DNA of 64,000 bases, from assembly GCF_004137345.1 (NCBI RefSeq), contig NZ_SDWV01000012.1, forward strand, positions 1 to 64,000, read 5' to 3'. The notes under the pieces were generated by a model. That model saw nothing but the letters and a program-made list of their open reading frames with translations. It did no database searches and was not told where the DNA came from. This document shows positions 32,156 through 40,928 of the stretch, in pieces. The translations under genes were made by a program, and so were the position numbers. The stretch is from Nocardioides zhouii. GTDB lineage: Bacteria; Actinomycetota; Actinomycetes; Propionibacteriales; Nocardioidaceae. Positions within the stretch are counted from its first letter, which is position 1; every line of letters starts with the position of its first letter.

Positions 32156-33577
32156 TCAGACGGTGACGCGTTCGCGCGAGTCCGGCTCGATCGCCCGGTC
32201 CTCGCGGTCGAGACCGCGGCCTCGCGTCTCGGGCAGGAAGTGCGCGCAGGTGAGCGAGATCGCGGCGACCGCCACGTTGTAGCCCGCGACCCACCACAGG
32301 GTGCCGTCGCCCTTCGTCACCAGCCACGCCGCGATGAGCGGGGTGAGGCCGGAGGCCAGGATGCCGGAGACCTGGTAGAGCGTGCTAAGCGCGGTGTAGC
32401 GGTAGCGCGTGTCGAACAGCTCGGACCAGAACGCCGCCAGCGGGCCGTAGACGATGCCGTAGATCGCACCGAGCCCGACGATGAAGACCAGCGAGATCGC
32501 CCACCGGTCCTCGGTCTGGACCAGCCACGCCGCCGGGAACGCGAACAGCAGGCCGAGCCAGGCACCGACGCGGTAGACCGGCTTGCGGCCGACCCGGTCG
32601 GACAGTGCGCCGGCCATCGGCACCAGGACGACGCCGAGCGCGGCACCGACGATGATCGCGTCGAGCGCCCAGGCGCGCGGCAGCTCGAGGTTGGTGGCGA
32701 CGTAGGCGAGCAGGTAGACCGAGAACAGGTTGAAGGTGAAGCCCTCGATGAACCGCGTGCCCATGCCCAGCAGGAGCGGCCGCGGCTGCTCGGCCAGCAG
32801 GTCGCGCAGCGGGAGCCGCGAGATCTCCTTGCGCTCCTGCACCTCGGCGAACTCCGGGGTCTCCATGACGGAGAGCCGGATGTACGCGCCGATGCCGAGC
32901 AGCACGATGCTGACGAGGAAGCACACCCGCCAGCCCCAGGCCAGGAAGTCCTCCTCGGGGAGCTGGCCGGCGATCGCGAAGGCGCTGGCCGCGAGGACCA
33001 GGCCACCGGGTACGCCGATGTGGGCGAAGCTGCCGTAGAAGCCGCGGCGCTCGGCCGGGGCGTACTCGACGGCCAGCAGCACGGCGCCGCCGTACTCGCC
33101 GCCGACGCCGATGCCCTGCAGCACCCGGAGCACCACCAGCGCGATCGGCGCCCAGACCCCGATCTGGTCGTACGTCGGGAGCAGGCCGATGAGGGCCGTG
33201 CCGATGCCCATGACGACGAGCGTCAGCAGCAGCATCTGCTTGCGGCCGATGCGGTCGCCGAAGTGGCCGAAGATCAGTCCGCCGATCGGGCGGGCGAAGA
33301 AGCCCACGGCGAAGGTCGCGAAGGCGGCGAACTGCGCCGCCGGTCCGTCGAGGCCGTTGAAGTAGAGCTTGTCGAAGACGACGGCCGCGGCCGTGCCGTA
33401 GAGGAAGAAGTCGTACCACTCGATGGTGGCGCCGACGGCCGAGGCGAGGGCGACCCGGCGCGGGGTGGGCGGCGTGGCCGATGACAAACGGCCGTCGGGG
33501 GTCTCGGGGTCCCCGCGGCGTTGTTCGACGGAGGAGCGAAGCGGAGGAGGAGAAGAACGTCGTGGGGTGAGTTTCAT
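32156..33577 (-). CDS. MFS transporter, metabolite:H+ symporter (MHS) type
   Basis: A 473-residue twelve-helix transporter. The MHS signature is clear: ASAVGATIEWYDFFLYG at residues about 44-60, GHFGDRIGRKQ in the first cytoplasmic loop and RVLQGIGVGGEYGGAV in helix 4. Relatives carry shikimate, alpha-ketoglutarate or proline betaine. It is the last gene of the organosulfur operon and overlaps the flavin reductase (ATGA), so its substrate is probably a sulfone, sulfonate or sulfonium compound. There is no ABC sulfonate importer in the cluster, so this transporter may replace it. The first 37 residues are an unusual Pro/Arg/Ser-rich extension. Confidence 0.9.
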   Translation of the reverse strand: MKLTPRRSSPPPLRSSVEQRRGDPETPDGRLSSATPPTPRRVALASAVGATIEWYDFFLYGTAAAVVFDKLYFNGLDGPAAQFAAFATFAVGFFARPIGGLIFGHFGDRIGRKQMLLLTLVVMGIGTALIGLLPTYDQIGVWAPIALVVLRVLQGIGVGGEYGGAVLLAVEYAPAERRGFYGSFAHIGVPGGLVLAASAFAIAGQLPEEDFLAWGWRVCFLVSIVLLGIGAYIRLSVMETPEFAEVQERKEISRLPLRDLLAEQPRPLLLGMGTRFIEGFTFNLFSVYLLAYVATNLELPRAWALDAIIVGAALGVVLVPMAGALSDRVGRKPVYRVGAWLGLLFAFPAAWLVQTEDRWAISLVFIVGLGAIYGIVYGPLAAFWSELFDTRYRYTALSTLYQVSGILASGLTPLIAAWLVTKGDGTLWWVAGYNVAVAAISLTCAHFLPETRGRGLDREDRAIEPDSRERVTV

Positions 33578-34200
33578 GCGGCGTCCTCCTTGTTCTGGTC
33601 GGACGCCTCGGCGGGCGTCTCGGCCGGCGGGCGCTGGTCGTCGCGGTCCACCTCGGCGCCGTTGATCCGGCCGTCGAGGCGGGAGGGGTCGAGGTCGTCG
33701 CGGTGCAGCTTGGCGAAGGTCGACCGGTGGAAGACGAGCGGGTGCTCGCCGTCGCCGCCGCCGACCTCGTGGACCTGGAGGAGCACGATCACGTGGTCGC
33801 CGGCGACGACCTCCTCGTGGACCGAGCAGTCGTAGGTCGCGACGGCCTCGTCGAGCAGCACGGCGCCGTTCTCGGTGACCCGGAAGGGCAGACCGGCGAA
33901 GCGCTCCTCACGCGGACCGGCGAGCTGGCGGCAGACCGCGTCGTGGTGGTCGGCCAGCACGCTGATGCCGAGGCGGTCGGCCTCGCGGAGCAGCGGCCAG
34001 GTGGAGCTCGTGGTCGAGATCGAGAACGACACCAGCGGCGGGTCGATGCTCACCGAGGTGAACGACGACGCCGCAATGCCGGTGAGCTGGCCCTTGACCG
34101 AGGCGGCCACGGCGACGACGCCGGAGGGGAACGCCCCGAAGGCGTCACGGAGCGTGCGCGGGTCGAGGACGGGATCGGAGGTCTGGGCGTGCAGGGTCAT
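33574..34200 (-). CDS. Flavin reductase (HpaC/DszD-like)
   Basis: A 208-residue flavin reductase domain protein that supplies reduced FMN or FAD to two-component monooxygenases. Characteristic segments are RDAFGAFPSGVVAVAA, TGIAASSFTSVSIDPPLVSF and the C-terminal HPLVFHRSTFAKL. The last 40 residues are a hydrophilic acidic tail. The gene overlaps both neighbours (ATGA at 34197-34200 and at 33574-33577). Two different flavin reductases in one operon suggest separate supply to the LLM-type and DszC-type monooxygenases. Confidence 0.88.
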   Translation of the reverse strand: MTLHAQTSDPVLDPRTLRDAFGAFPSGVVAVAASVKGQLTGIAASSFTSVSIDPPLVSFSISTTSSTWPLLREADRLGISVLADHHDAVCRQLAGPREERFAGLPFRVTENGAVLLDEAVATYDCSVHEEVVAGDHVIVLLQVHEVGGGDGEHPLVFHRSTFAKLHRDDLDPSRLDGRINGAEVDRDDQRPPAETPAEASDQNKEDAA

Positions 34201-34724
34201 GCGGACACCGCCTGGGTGTGATGGGGGCTGGCTGCGGGGACGGCCTGGACGGGCAGGAGCTCCCGGGCAGTGGCGAACCACGCGTCGTACGGCGCCGCGT
34301 CGGCGTGCTGCGAGTCGAGCACGAAGAGGCCGCGGGTCGGCACCGTCGCACCGAGCTCGACGAGCAGCGGTCGCAGCGTGTGCTCGACGGCGAGCGCGTG
34401 GGTGTCGGCCGCTCCGAGCATCAGCGGGATGGCGGTCACGCCGCCGAGGCCCTGGTGGGGGAAGCGGTCGAGGAAGACCTTGAGCAGGCCGGTGTACGTG
34501 GCCTTGTACGTCGGGCTGGCCACAATGACCACCTCGCTGGCGGCCACCTCCTCGACCAGCTCGGTCACGGTCGTCGAGCCCCAGTTGAAGAGATCGCCGG
34601 TGTGGTCGGCCAGGTCCACGACCAGGTCGGCCCCACCCAGCCGCTCGGCCAGGGTGAGCGCGGCCTCGTACGTGCGCGAGATGGGCTTGGGGTTGCCGAC
34701 GACGACGGCGACGCGGGCGCTCAC
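34197..34724 (-). CDS. NADPH-dependent FMN reductase (MsuE/SsuE-like)
   Basis: A 175-residue flavodoxin-fold reductase. The N-terminal VAVVVGNPKPISRTYEAA is the phosphate-binding region of the SsuE/MsuE group, and VIVASPTYKATYTGLLKVFL is its most conserved signature. It reduces FMN for the alkanesulfonate-type monooxygenase encoded just upstream, with which it is translationally coupled (GTGA overlap). Start GTG 34724. Confidence 0.9.
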   Translation of the reverse strand: MSARVAVVVGNPKPISRTYEAALTLAERLGGADLVVDLADHTGDLFNWGSTTVTELVEEVAASEVVIVASPTYKATYTGLLKVFLDRFPHQGLGGVTAIPLMLGAADTHALAVEHTLRPLLVELGATVPTRGLFVLDSQHADAAPYDAWFATARELLPVQAVPAASPHHTQAVSA

Positions 34725-35863
34725 TGCGCGGCCCGCTGCCCACCGAAGGGCACCGAGGCGGAGCCGCGGACGGGGGCGGGGTTGGTCCACAGGCCACGCT
34801 TCTCCAGCACGGGGAGCACGCCCTCGCCGAAGTGGTAGGCGCCCTCGAGGTGCGGGTAGGCGGAGAGCACGAACTCGCTGATCCCGACCGCGGCGTACTG
34901 CTCGATGAGGTCGGCGACCTCCTCGTGGCTGCCGACGAGCGCCGTACCGGCACCGCCGCGGACCAGGCCGACGCCGGCCCAGAGGTTCGGGTGGATCTCG
35001 AGGCCGTCGCGGCTGCCCTCGTTGAGGGCGAGCATGTTCTTCTGGCCGACAGACTCCGAGCGCTTGAGGCCCTCCTGCACGCGACGGATGTCGTCGTCGG
35101 AGATTCCCTCGAGCAGGCGGTCGGCCTCGGCCCACGCCTCCTCGGAGGTGTCGCGCGAGATGGTGTGCAGGCGGATGCCGTACGTCAGCTCGCGGCCCTT
35201 CTGCTCGGCCAGGTCCTTGATCCACTGGACCTTCTCGGCGACCGCGGCCGGCGGCTCGCCCCACGTCAGGTAGACGTCGGCGTGCTCGGCGGCGACCTGC
35301 CCCGCAGCGGGCGAGGACCCGCCGAAGTAGATCTCCGGGATCGGGTCGGGCAGCTGCTGGAGACGAGCCCCTTCGACGCGCAGGTGCTTGCCCGCGAAGG
35401 TGACCTCCTCCCCCGCCCACAGGCGGCGCACGATCGAGAGGAACTCGCCGCAGCGCTCGTAGCGGCCGTCCTTGTCGAGGAAGTCGCCGTAGGCGCGCTG
35501 CTCGTGGGACTCGCCGCCGGTGACGACGTTGAGGAGCAGCCGTCCATCGGTGAGGTTCTGGAAGGTGGCGGCCATCTGGGCGGCCAACGTCGGCGAGGTG
35601 AGTCCAGGGCGGAACGCCACGAGGAACTTCAGCCGCTCGGACAGCGGGGCGAGCATCGCGGTCGTCAGCCAGGCGTCCTCGCACCACGCGCCGGTCGGAG
35701 TCAGCGCGGCCTCGAAGCCGAGCTGCTCGGCGCTGCGCGCGATCTGGCCCAGGTAGGGCACGCTCGCGGGCCGGCCGGCGGCGCCGTGCTCGACGCCGTG
35801 GCCGCCGCTGACGACCTGGCGGCCGTCGCCGCCGTTGGTGGGCAGGAACCAGTGGAACTTCAT
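34721..35863 (-). CDS. LLM-class FMNH2-dependent alkanesulfonate-type monooxygenase (SsuD/MsuD-like)
   Basis: A 380-residue luciferase-like monooxygenase that releases sulfite from alkanesulfonates, giving the aldehyde. MKFHWFLPTNGGDGR at the start, RLLLNVVTGGESHEQRAYG and PEIYFGGSSPAAGQVAAEHA are SsuD/MsuD hallmarks, and length is exactly typical. AAAGGA before ATG 35863 fixes the start. In the pathway proposed for this operon it would act last, on methanesulfonate. Substrate range cannot be read from sequence. Confidence 0.9.
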   Translation of the reverse strand: MKFHWFLPTNGGDGRQVVSGGHGVEHGAAGRPASVPYLGQIARSAEQLGFEAALTPTGAWCEDAWLTTAMLAPLSERLKFLVAFRPGLTSPTLAAQMAATFQNLTDGRLLLNVVTGGESHEQRAYGDFLDKDGRYERCGEFLSIVRRLWAGEEVTFAGKHLRVEGARLQQLPDPIPEIYFGGSSPAAGQVAAEHADVYLTWGEPPAAVAEKVQWIKDLAEQKGRELTYGIRLHTISRDTSEEAWAEADRLLEGISDDDIRRVQEGLKRSESVGQKNMLALNEGSRDGLEIHPNLWAGVGLVRGGAGTALVGSHEEVADLIEQYAAVGISEFVLSAYPHLEGAYHFGEGVLPVLEKRGLWTNPAPVRGSASVPFGGQRAAQ

Positions 35864-35886
35864 GGGAGTCCTTTCGGGGGTGGACA

Positions 35887-37143
35887 TCAGAGCTGGCCGT
35901 GGTTGGGCGGCGGGGTGCCGTCGACGACGTAGCGGCCGAGGTGCTGGACCTTCCACGACGCGGGGTCGTGGAGGGTGTGGGTGCGCGCGTTGCGCCAGTG
36001 CCGGTTGAGGTTGAGGGTGTCGAGGGCCGAGCGGGTGCCGGCGACCTCGAAGAGCCGGCTCGACACGTCGACGGCGACCCGGGCCGACAGGGCGCGCACG
36101 GCGGCGACGGCGAGGCTGGCCGCGGCCGCGGAGCCCGCGGCCAGGTCGGCGTCGGCGTCGTCGACGGCCCGCCCGGCCTCGCGCAGCAGCGCCTCCGCGG
36201 CGCGTACGTCGACCTCCATCTGACCGAGTGCCTGCACCACGAGCGGATCGTCGGCGGCGCGCTCGACCTCGGCGTCGGGATAGGGACGCGAGGACGTACG
36301 CACGAAGTCGGCCGCGTCGCGCAGGGCGGCGCGGGCGATGCCGACGTCGAGGGCCGCGTGCAGCACCTGCGCGAAGGCGCCATAGGTCTGGGGACCCTCG
36401 AAGGTCAGGTGGTAGGGCGTGATCCGGTCGGCGGCGACGTCGACGTCGCGCAGCTCGACGGTGCCGCTGGCGGTCGTACGCTGCCCCATCCCGGCCCAGT
36501 CGTCGGTGACGCGTACGCCGGGGGCGCGGCGCTCGACCCACGCGACGCGCAGAGGTCCGGTGCCCGGCGCGGCGAGCGTGTCCTGCCGCGCCAGCACCGG
36601 GATCCAGTCGGCGAAGAGCGCGCCGGTGCTGTAGCCCTTGGTGCCGGTGAGGGTCCACCGGCCGCGGCCGGCGGGGGTCAGCGTGGTGCGGATGTCGCGC
36701 ACGTGCTTCGTGCCGATCTCCGACTGCGCGTTGCCGAACCGCTTGCCGGCGAGCACCTCGCCGAAGAAGAAGTGCTGCTGCTCGGGGGTGCCCTGGTGGC
36801 GCAGCGCGTTGACGTAGACGAAGTGGCTGTGCGGCACCTGGGCCACGCTGGGGTCGCCGGCGGCGAGGATCCGGAAGACCTCGACGAGCGTCTCGACCGA
36901 CAGCCCGGCGCCACTGTGGCGCGTCGGGACGGTGACCGCGAGCAGCCCCGACGACGAGAGCCGGTCGACCTCGGCCTCGGGCAGGATCCGGTCGCGGTCG
37001 CGGTCAGCGGACGACGCATCGAGGTCGGCGGCGACCTCGTGGGCCACCGCGATCGCCTCGTCGGCGCTCAGCACGGGGACGCGGGCAGGCGTGTACGTCG
37101 ACGCGGGCGCGGCGGCGGTGGCGCCGGTGGTGTCGGTGCTCAT
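35887..37143 (-). CDS. sfnB: SfnB-family sulfur acquisition oxidoreductase (acyl-CoA-dehydrogenase fold)
   Basis: A 418-residue flavoprotein of the acyl-CoA dehydrogenase superfamily, SfnB/DszC branch. RFGNAQSEIGTKHV near residue 140, YSTGALFADWIPVLA and RVTDDWAGMGQRTTASGTV are typical, and the catalytic Glu of true acyl-CoA dehydrogenases is not evident. These enzymes are reduced-flavin-dependent oxygenases for small sulfur compounds. The gene overlaps sfnG by 4 bases (ATGA) and lies 23 bases before the SsuD-like gene. It may oxidise methanesulfinate to methanesulfonate, or sulfide/sulfoxide upstream; assignment between these is uncertain. Confidence 0.85.
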   Translation of the reverse strand: MSTDTTGATAAAPASTYTPARVPVLSADEAIAVAHEVAADLDASSADRDRDRILPEAEVDRLSSSGLLAVTVPTRHSGAGLSVETLVEVFRILAAGDPSVAQVPHSHFVYVNALRHQGTPEQQHFFFGEVLAGKRFGNAQSEIGTKHVRDIRTTLTPAGRGRWTLTGTKGYSTGALFADWIPVLARQDTLAAPGTGPLRVAWVERRAPGVRVTDDWAGMGQRTTASGTVELRDVDVAADRITPYHLTFEGPQTYGAFAQVLHAALDVGIARAALRDAADFVRTSSRPYPDAEVERAADDPLVVQALGQMEVDVRAAEALLREAGRAVDDADADLAAGSAAAASLAVAAVRALSARVAVDVSSRLFEVAGTRSALDTLNLNRHWRNARTHTLHDPASWKVQHLGRYVVDGTPPPNHGQL

Positions 37144-38255
37144 GCGGCGCTCTTGCGCTCGGCGGCCTCGAGCTCGCGGACGATCGGCAGCACGTGCTGG
37201 CCGAAGTGCTCGACCTCCTCCTGGAAGTGCAGGAATCCCAGGAGGAACAGGTCGACCCCGCGGCGCTTGAACTCGAGCATCCGGTGGGCGACCTGCTCAG
37301 GCGTGCCGACCAGGCCGGTGCGGAAGCCGTCGTTGTACTGGACGAGGTCGCGGAAGTCGGAGTCCTGCCACATCCCCTTCTTGTCACCGGTGGACTGGCC
37401 GGCCTGCTTCACGGCGTCGCCGAAGCCCTGCACCGCCTCGGGGTTGGCCTTGGCGATGATCTCCTCGAGGGTGGCGTGGGCCTCGGCCTCGGTGTCGCGG
37501 GCGACCATGAAGCCGTTGACGCCGATCTTCACGGTGCGCCCGGCCGCAGCGGCGGAGGAGCCGACGCCGGCGATCTGCTCGGCGATGCCGTCCGGGGTGT
37601 TGCCGTTGGCGAAGTACCAGTCGCTCACACGGCCGGCCATGCCCTGCGCCACCGCGGAGTTGCCGCCCTGGAAGATCTCGGGCAGCGGACGCCCGGGGAG
37701 GTCGAGGGGCTTCGGCTTCATGTCGAAGTCGCGCAGCTGGAAGAAGTCCCCCCGGAACTGGGCGTCGTCCGCGGTCCAGATCTCGCGGACGTAGGCGATG
37801 AACTCCTCGGCCATCCGGTAGCGCTCGCCGTGCTCGAGCCAGCGCACGCCCATGTTGGTCGCCTCGTCCTTGAACCAGCCGGACACGACGTTGATGGCCG
37901 CGCGCCCGTTGCTGAGGTGGTCGGCGGTGGCGATGAACTTGGCGAGGACGCCCGGGTGCCACATGTAGGGGTGCACGGCGGAGATGACCTTGAGCCGCTC
38001 GGTGGCCAGCAGGAGCGCGAGGCTGAAGCTGGTCGCCTCGTGCTGGTAGGCCGCGCCGTACGACGCGGTGTAGCGCACCTGCGTCAGCGCGTAGTCGAAG
38101 CCGTTGGCCTCCGCGGTCTGCGCGAGGCGCTTGTTGTAGTCGTAGTCCCAACCGGTGCGCTGCTCGATGTCCGAGATCACGAGGCCGCCGGACACGTTGG
38201 GCACCCAGTAGGCGAACTGCAGGGGCTCGGTGGTGCGGGCCGGGTTCGTGCTCAT
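37140..38255 (-). CDS. sfnG: FMNH2-dependent dimethylsulfone monooxygenase
   Basis: A 371-residue luciferase-like monooxygenase that cleaves dimethylsulfone to methanesulfinate and formaldehyde. The SfnG-specific run GWDYDYNKRLAQTAE and FDYALTQVRYTASYGAAY are clear, with HEATSFSLALLLATERL next; PEIFQGGNSAVAQGMAGRV is the flavin-binding part. It is the first gene of a six-gene operon (38255 to 32156). A promoter with 17-base spacing and GAGGAGA ribosome-binding site lie upstream. Confidence 0.9.
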   Translation of the reverse strand: MSTNPARTTEPLQFAYWVPNVSGGLVISDIEQRTGWDYDYNKRLAQTAEANGFDYALTQVRYTASYGAAYQHEATSFSLALLLATERLKVISAVHPYMWHPGVLAKFIATADHLSNGRAAINVVSGWFKDEATNMGVRWLEHGERYRMAEEFIAYVREIWTADDAQFRGDFFQLRDFDMKPKPLDLPGRPLPEIFQGGNSAVAQGMAGRVSDWYFANGNTPDGIAEQIAGVGSSAAAAGRTVKIGVNGFMVARDTEAEAHATLEEIIAKANPEAVQGFGDAVKQAGQSTGDKKGMWQDSDFRDLVQYNDGFRTGLVGTPEQVAHRMLEFKRRGVDLFLLGFLHFQEEVEHFGQHVLPIVRELEAAERKSAA

Positions 38256-38292
38256 GGGATCTCCTCGGGACGGAGCGGATGGATCGGGTTGC

Positions 38293-38321
38293 TACTTAAT
38301 CTCTATCAATCTTGTAGACAA
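38293..38321 (-). promoter_or_regulatory. Promoter of the sfnG operon
   Basis: On the minus strand TTGTCT (38321-38316), a 17-base spacer and TAAGTA (38298-38293) form a sigma-70-like promoter in an AT-rich patch, 37 bases before the sfnG start. The spacer holds TAGAGATTAAGT, which resembles the cysteine dioxygenase operator half TAGAGTAAGT. Confidence 0.55.
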
Positions 38322-38410
38322 AAGTACCAGTCGACGAGGCCGTCCCCGCGTACGTCCGGCACCGGGGATGTCGAGGGGGTGACAGGCAGTGCCTTGCAGG
38401 TGAAGCCGGT

Positions 38411-38428
38411 CAGCGCGCACGCGCGCTG
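38411..38428 (-). terminator. GC hairpin after the DszC/MsuC-like gene
   Basis: CAGCGC and GCGCTG flank a GCACGC core, 35 bases beyond the stop of the leftward gene at 38463. It is placed as its terminator. The surrounding 38332-38462 shows nothing else. Confidence 0.4.
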
Positions 38429-38462
38429 CCCATCACCCCCTCGGGAGCCGGTGCGTGACCGG

Positions 38463-39821
38463 TCAGTCCCGATCGCCCGGGCGGGCGTCCGCCCAGTCCT
38501 GGCGCCGGCGGGTCGCGCCGATCGACCAGGCGTACGGCGGCGGCGTGCCGTTGACGGCGTGGGCGCCCACGACGCGGGCCTTGAGGATCCGCGGGTTGTG
38601 CGAGGCGACCGTACGGGCGTTGCGCCAGTGGCGGTCGAGCGCCAGCGGCCGGGCCGTGGCCGAGGCGCCGAGCGCGTCGAAGATGTCGGAGGTGGCCCGC
38701 AGGACCAGCTCCGAGACCACGACCTGTGCGGTCGACGACTCGATCTCGCTGGCCTCGACCAGCGCGGCGACCTCGTCGTCACCCGCCAGTGCGGCGTCGG
38801 CCGCTGCCTGGACGCTCGCAGCCACCCGCAGGGTCACGGCCTCGGCGGCGTACACCGCGGCGGCGATCTCGCCCACGCGGGCCAGCACCTGGGCGTCGTC
38901 GCGCACGCGCGGCGCGTTGGCGTGGGAGAAGTTGCGGGTGCGCTTCTGGACGGCGTCGACCACGTCGGCGAGCGCGGCGCGGGCGATGCCGGTCAGCGTG
39001 GCGAGGAGGTTGAGCTGGTAGAACGCCGTCTGGTGCGGGAAGCGCTCCTCGAACGGGAGCACGTGGTCGGCCGGGACGCCGACGTTGTCGAAGGTCGTGG
39101 TGCCGCTGCCGGTGCCCTTCTGGCCGAAGCCGTTCCAGTCGTCCGTGACCCGCACGCCGGGGTCGCGGGTGTCGACCAGCGCGATCGCGGTGGGTTCCTC
39201 GACCTCGTCGGGGTGGCCGGGGCGGGCGACCCGCACGTGCACGTCGGCCCACTCGGCGAAGATCGTGCCGGTCGTGTAGTACTTCGTGCCGTCGAGGCGG
39301 AAGGACCCGTCGGCGCGCTCCCGGATCACGGTGCGCGGCAGGTCGATGTCGGAGCCGACCTCGGACCAGGCGTTGCCGGCCATCTCGCCCGCCACGAAGC
39401 GGTCGAACCAGACGCGCTGGTCGCTCGACCGCGCGTGGTGCCACAGCCGGTCCTCGACGAGCGCGAAGTGGCCGCGGAACGCCTGCGGCAGGTTGGCGTC
39501 GACCGCGGCGAGCTCGATCCAGAGCCGGGCGAGCTCGACGAGGTCGAGGCCGCTGCCGCCGAACGCGGTCGGCACGCGCAGCGCGCCGAACCCCTCCGAC
39601 TTGAGCAGGCGCACGGCCTCGACGGGCAGCTCGCCGTCGATCTCGCGCTGGAGGGCGCCCTCACGGATGGCGGCGAGGACCGGCGCCCACTCGGCGACGA
39701 GGGACTCGACCGAGGCTCGCGTCCGGCCGTCGTGGGTGCGGGTGCTGGTGGCGCGGCCGTCAGGGGTGGCGACGGAGCGGTCGTCCCGGCGGCTGGTGGG
39801 CCGGACACGCAGGGTGGTCAT
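38463..39821 (-). CDS. DszC/MsuC-like flavin-dependent sulfur-compound monooxygenase
   Basis: A 452-residue protein of the acyl-CoA dehydrogenase fold, related to but distinct from the SfnB gene nearby. RVPTAFGGSGLDLVELARL, NAWSEVGSDIDLPRT, KYYTTGTIFAEWADV and RVTDDWNGFGQKGTGSG mark the DszC/MsuC group; the C-terminal RHWRNARTVASHNPRI is shared with SfnB. Methanesulfinate oxidation (MsuC role) or another organosulfur oxygenation is likely. It has its own promoter and is divergent from the LysR gene. The N-terminal 40 residues and C-terminal 15 residues are extensions. Confidence 0.85.
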   Translation of the reverse strand: MTTLRVRPTSRRDDRSVATPDGRATSTRTHDGRTRASVESLVAEWAPVLAAIREGALQREIDGELPVEAVRLLKSEGFGALRVPTAFGGSGLDLVELARLWIELAAVDANLPQAFRGHFALVEDRLWHHARSSDQRVWFDRFVAGEMAGNAWSEVGSDIDLPRTVIRERADGSFRLDGTKYYTTGTIFAEWADVHVRVARPGHPDEVEEPTAIALVDTRDPGVRVTDDWNGFGQKGTGSGTTTFDNVGVPADHVLPFEERFPHQTAFYQLNLLATLTGIARAALADVVDAVQKRTRNFSHANAPRVRDDAQVLARVGEIAAAVYAAEAVTLRVAASVQAAADAALAGDDEVAALVEASEIESSTAQVVVSELVLRATSDIFDALGASATARPLALDRHWRNARTVASHNPRILKARVVGAHAVNGTPPPYAWSIGATRRRQDWADARPGDRD

Positions 39822-39840
39822 GGGTGGGTTCCTCCCGTTT

Positions 39841-39869
39841 TGTATAGTTACTTAGTAGACTTTAGTGAA
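39841..39869 (-). promoter_or_regulatory. Promoter of the DszC/MsuC-like gene
   Basis: On the minus strand TTCACT (39869-39864), a 17-base spacer and TATACA (39846-39841) precede GGGAGG and the ATG at 39821. The spacer is AT-rich and contains TCTACTAAGTAAC, close to the TAAGT motifs before sfnG and the cysteine dioxygenase gene. It lies in the space divergent to LysR and is the likely LysR target. Confidence 0.6.
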
Positions 39870-39965
39870 CCGGAGTCCCGAACCACGACTTCCCGGCAAC
39901 AGGTTTTGCCGACCACCTCACGAGGCGGGCGGACATGCGCGACACAGCGAGAGCAGGAGCAACAG

Positions 39966-40928
39966 GTGCGGATCGAACAACTGGAGTACCTCGCGGCGGT
40001 GACCGAGCACGGGTCGTTGCGCCGGGCGAGCGAGGCCATGCACATCTCCCAGCCCGCGTTGAGCGAGGCGGTGACCAAGCTCGAGAAGGAGCTGGGCGCC
40101 ACGCTCCTCGACCGTCGCCGGACCGGCTCGCGGATCAGCCGCCAGGGCCTCGACCTGCTGCAGAACATGACCGAGGTCCTGGAGGCCGTCGACCGGCTGC
40201 GCCTGGCAGCGGGCCAGCAGTCCGTACGCCGCCGCGACCTGCGGATCGGCACCGTCAACACCGCCTCGTCGACCCTGCTGGCGCCGGCCCTGCGCGACCT
40301 CCACGCCCAGCACGGGTCAGGGGGCGTCGAGGTCGTCAACGCCCGACAGGCCGACATCCAGCAGGGCCTCGCCGAGGGCTCCCTCGACCTGGGCCTGGTC
40401 AACGTGCTGCCGGGCGACGAGATCCCGACCACGATCGTCGCCGACAAGCTCATCGAGGGCACGCCCGTGGCGTGCCTGCGGGCCGACCACCCGCTGGCCG
40501 CCCAGGAGCGGGTCACGGTGGAGGACCTCCGCGCCGAGCCGCACGTCCTGATGCGGCCGGGGTTCGTCATGCACCGCTATGCCCACCGGCTCTTCGCCGG
40601 CGCCCTGCCGGAGACGACGTACGCCACCGACGGGGCCGAGATGGGCAAGGCCATGGTCGCGGCCGGGCTCGGCATCTCGATCCTGCCCGACTTCTCGATC
40701 ACCGGTGACCCGCTCGTCCGCGCCGGCGTCCTCACGACCCGGCCGATCCTCACGGGCCTGGAGCTGACGACGGTGACGCTGCTGATGCTGCGCCGACGCG
40801 CCGAGCGCACCTCGGAGCCCGTACGCGACCTGCAGACCGCACTGGTGCGCCAGGCGCGTTCCTACCTCGCGTCGCTGGAGCTGCCGGCGACGGTGACCGC
40901 CATCAGTAGTCGTGCACGAACTCTGTGA
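39966..40928 (+). CDS. LysR-family transcriptional regulator
   Basis: A 320-residue regulator. The N-terminal winged helix-turn-helix reads RIEQLEYLAAVTEHGSLRRA then ISQPALSEAVTKLEKELG, the standard LysR pattern; residues about 95-300 are the periplasmic-binding-like effector domain. GTG 39966 is the only start that gives the normal N-terminus. It is divergent from the DszC/MsuC-like gene and so probably controls it and perhaps the sfnG operon, in the manner of Cbl/CysB-type sulfur regulators. Effector unknown. Its 3' end overlaps the convergent hemE gene by 26 bases. Confidence 0.9.
   Translation: MRIEQLEYLAAVTEHGSLRRASEAMHISQPALSEAVTKLEKELGATLLDRRRTGSRISRQGLDLLQNMTEVLEAVDRLRLAAGQQSVRRRDLRIGTVNTASSTLLAPALRDLHAQHGSGGVEVVNARQADIQQGLAEGSLDLGLVNVLPGDEIPTTIVADKLIEGTPVACLRADHPLAAQERVTVEDLRAEPHVLMRPGFVMHRYAHRLFAGALPETTYATDGAEMGKAMVAAGLGISILPDFSITGDPLVRAGVLTTRPILTGLELTTVTLLMLRRRAERTSEPVRDLQTALVRQARSYLASLELPATVTAISSRARTL

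Noticed and set aside
33465..33577. Repeat-derived N-terminus of the MHS transporter
   Set aside because: The Pro/Arg/Ser-rich start looks unusual and GC-skewed, but I could not match it convincingly to any of the repeat families.
38256..38340. Riboswitch such as a SAM or sulfur-related leader before sfnG
   Set aside because: The leader is short, AT-rich and explained by promoter and ribosome-binding site; no multi-stem structure is seen.
37194..39965. Long open extension upstream of the LysR gene
   Set aside because: It runs antisense through sfnG and the DszC-like gene; the LysR domain begins normally at GTG 39966.
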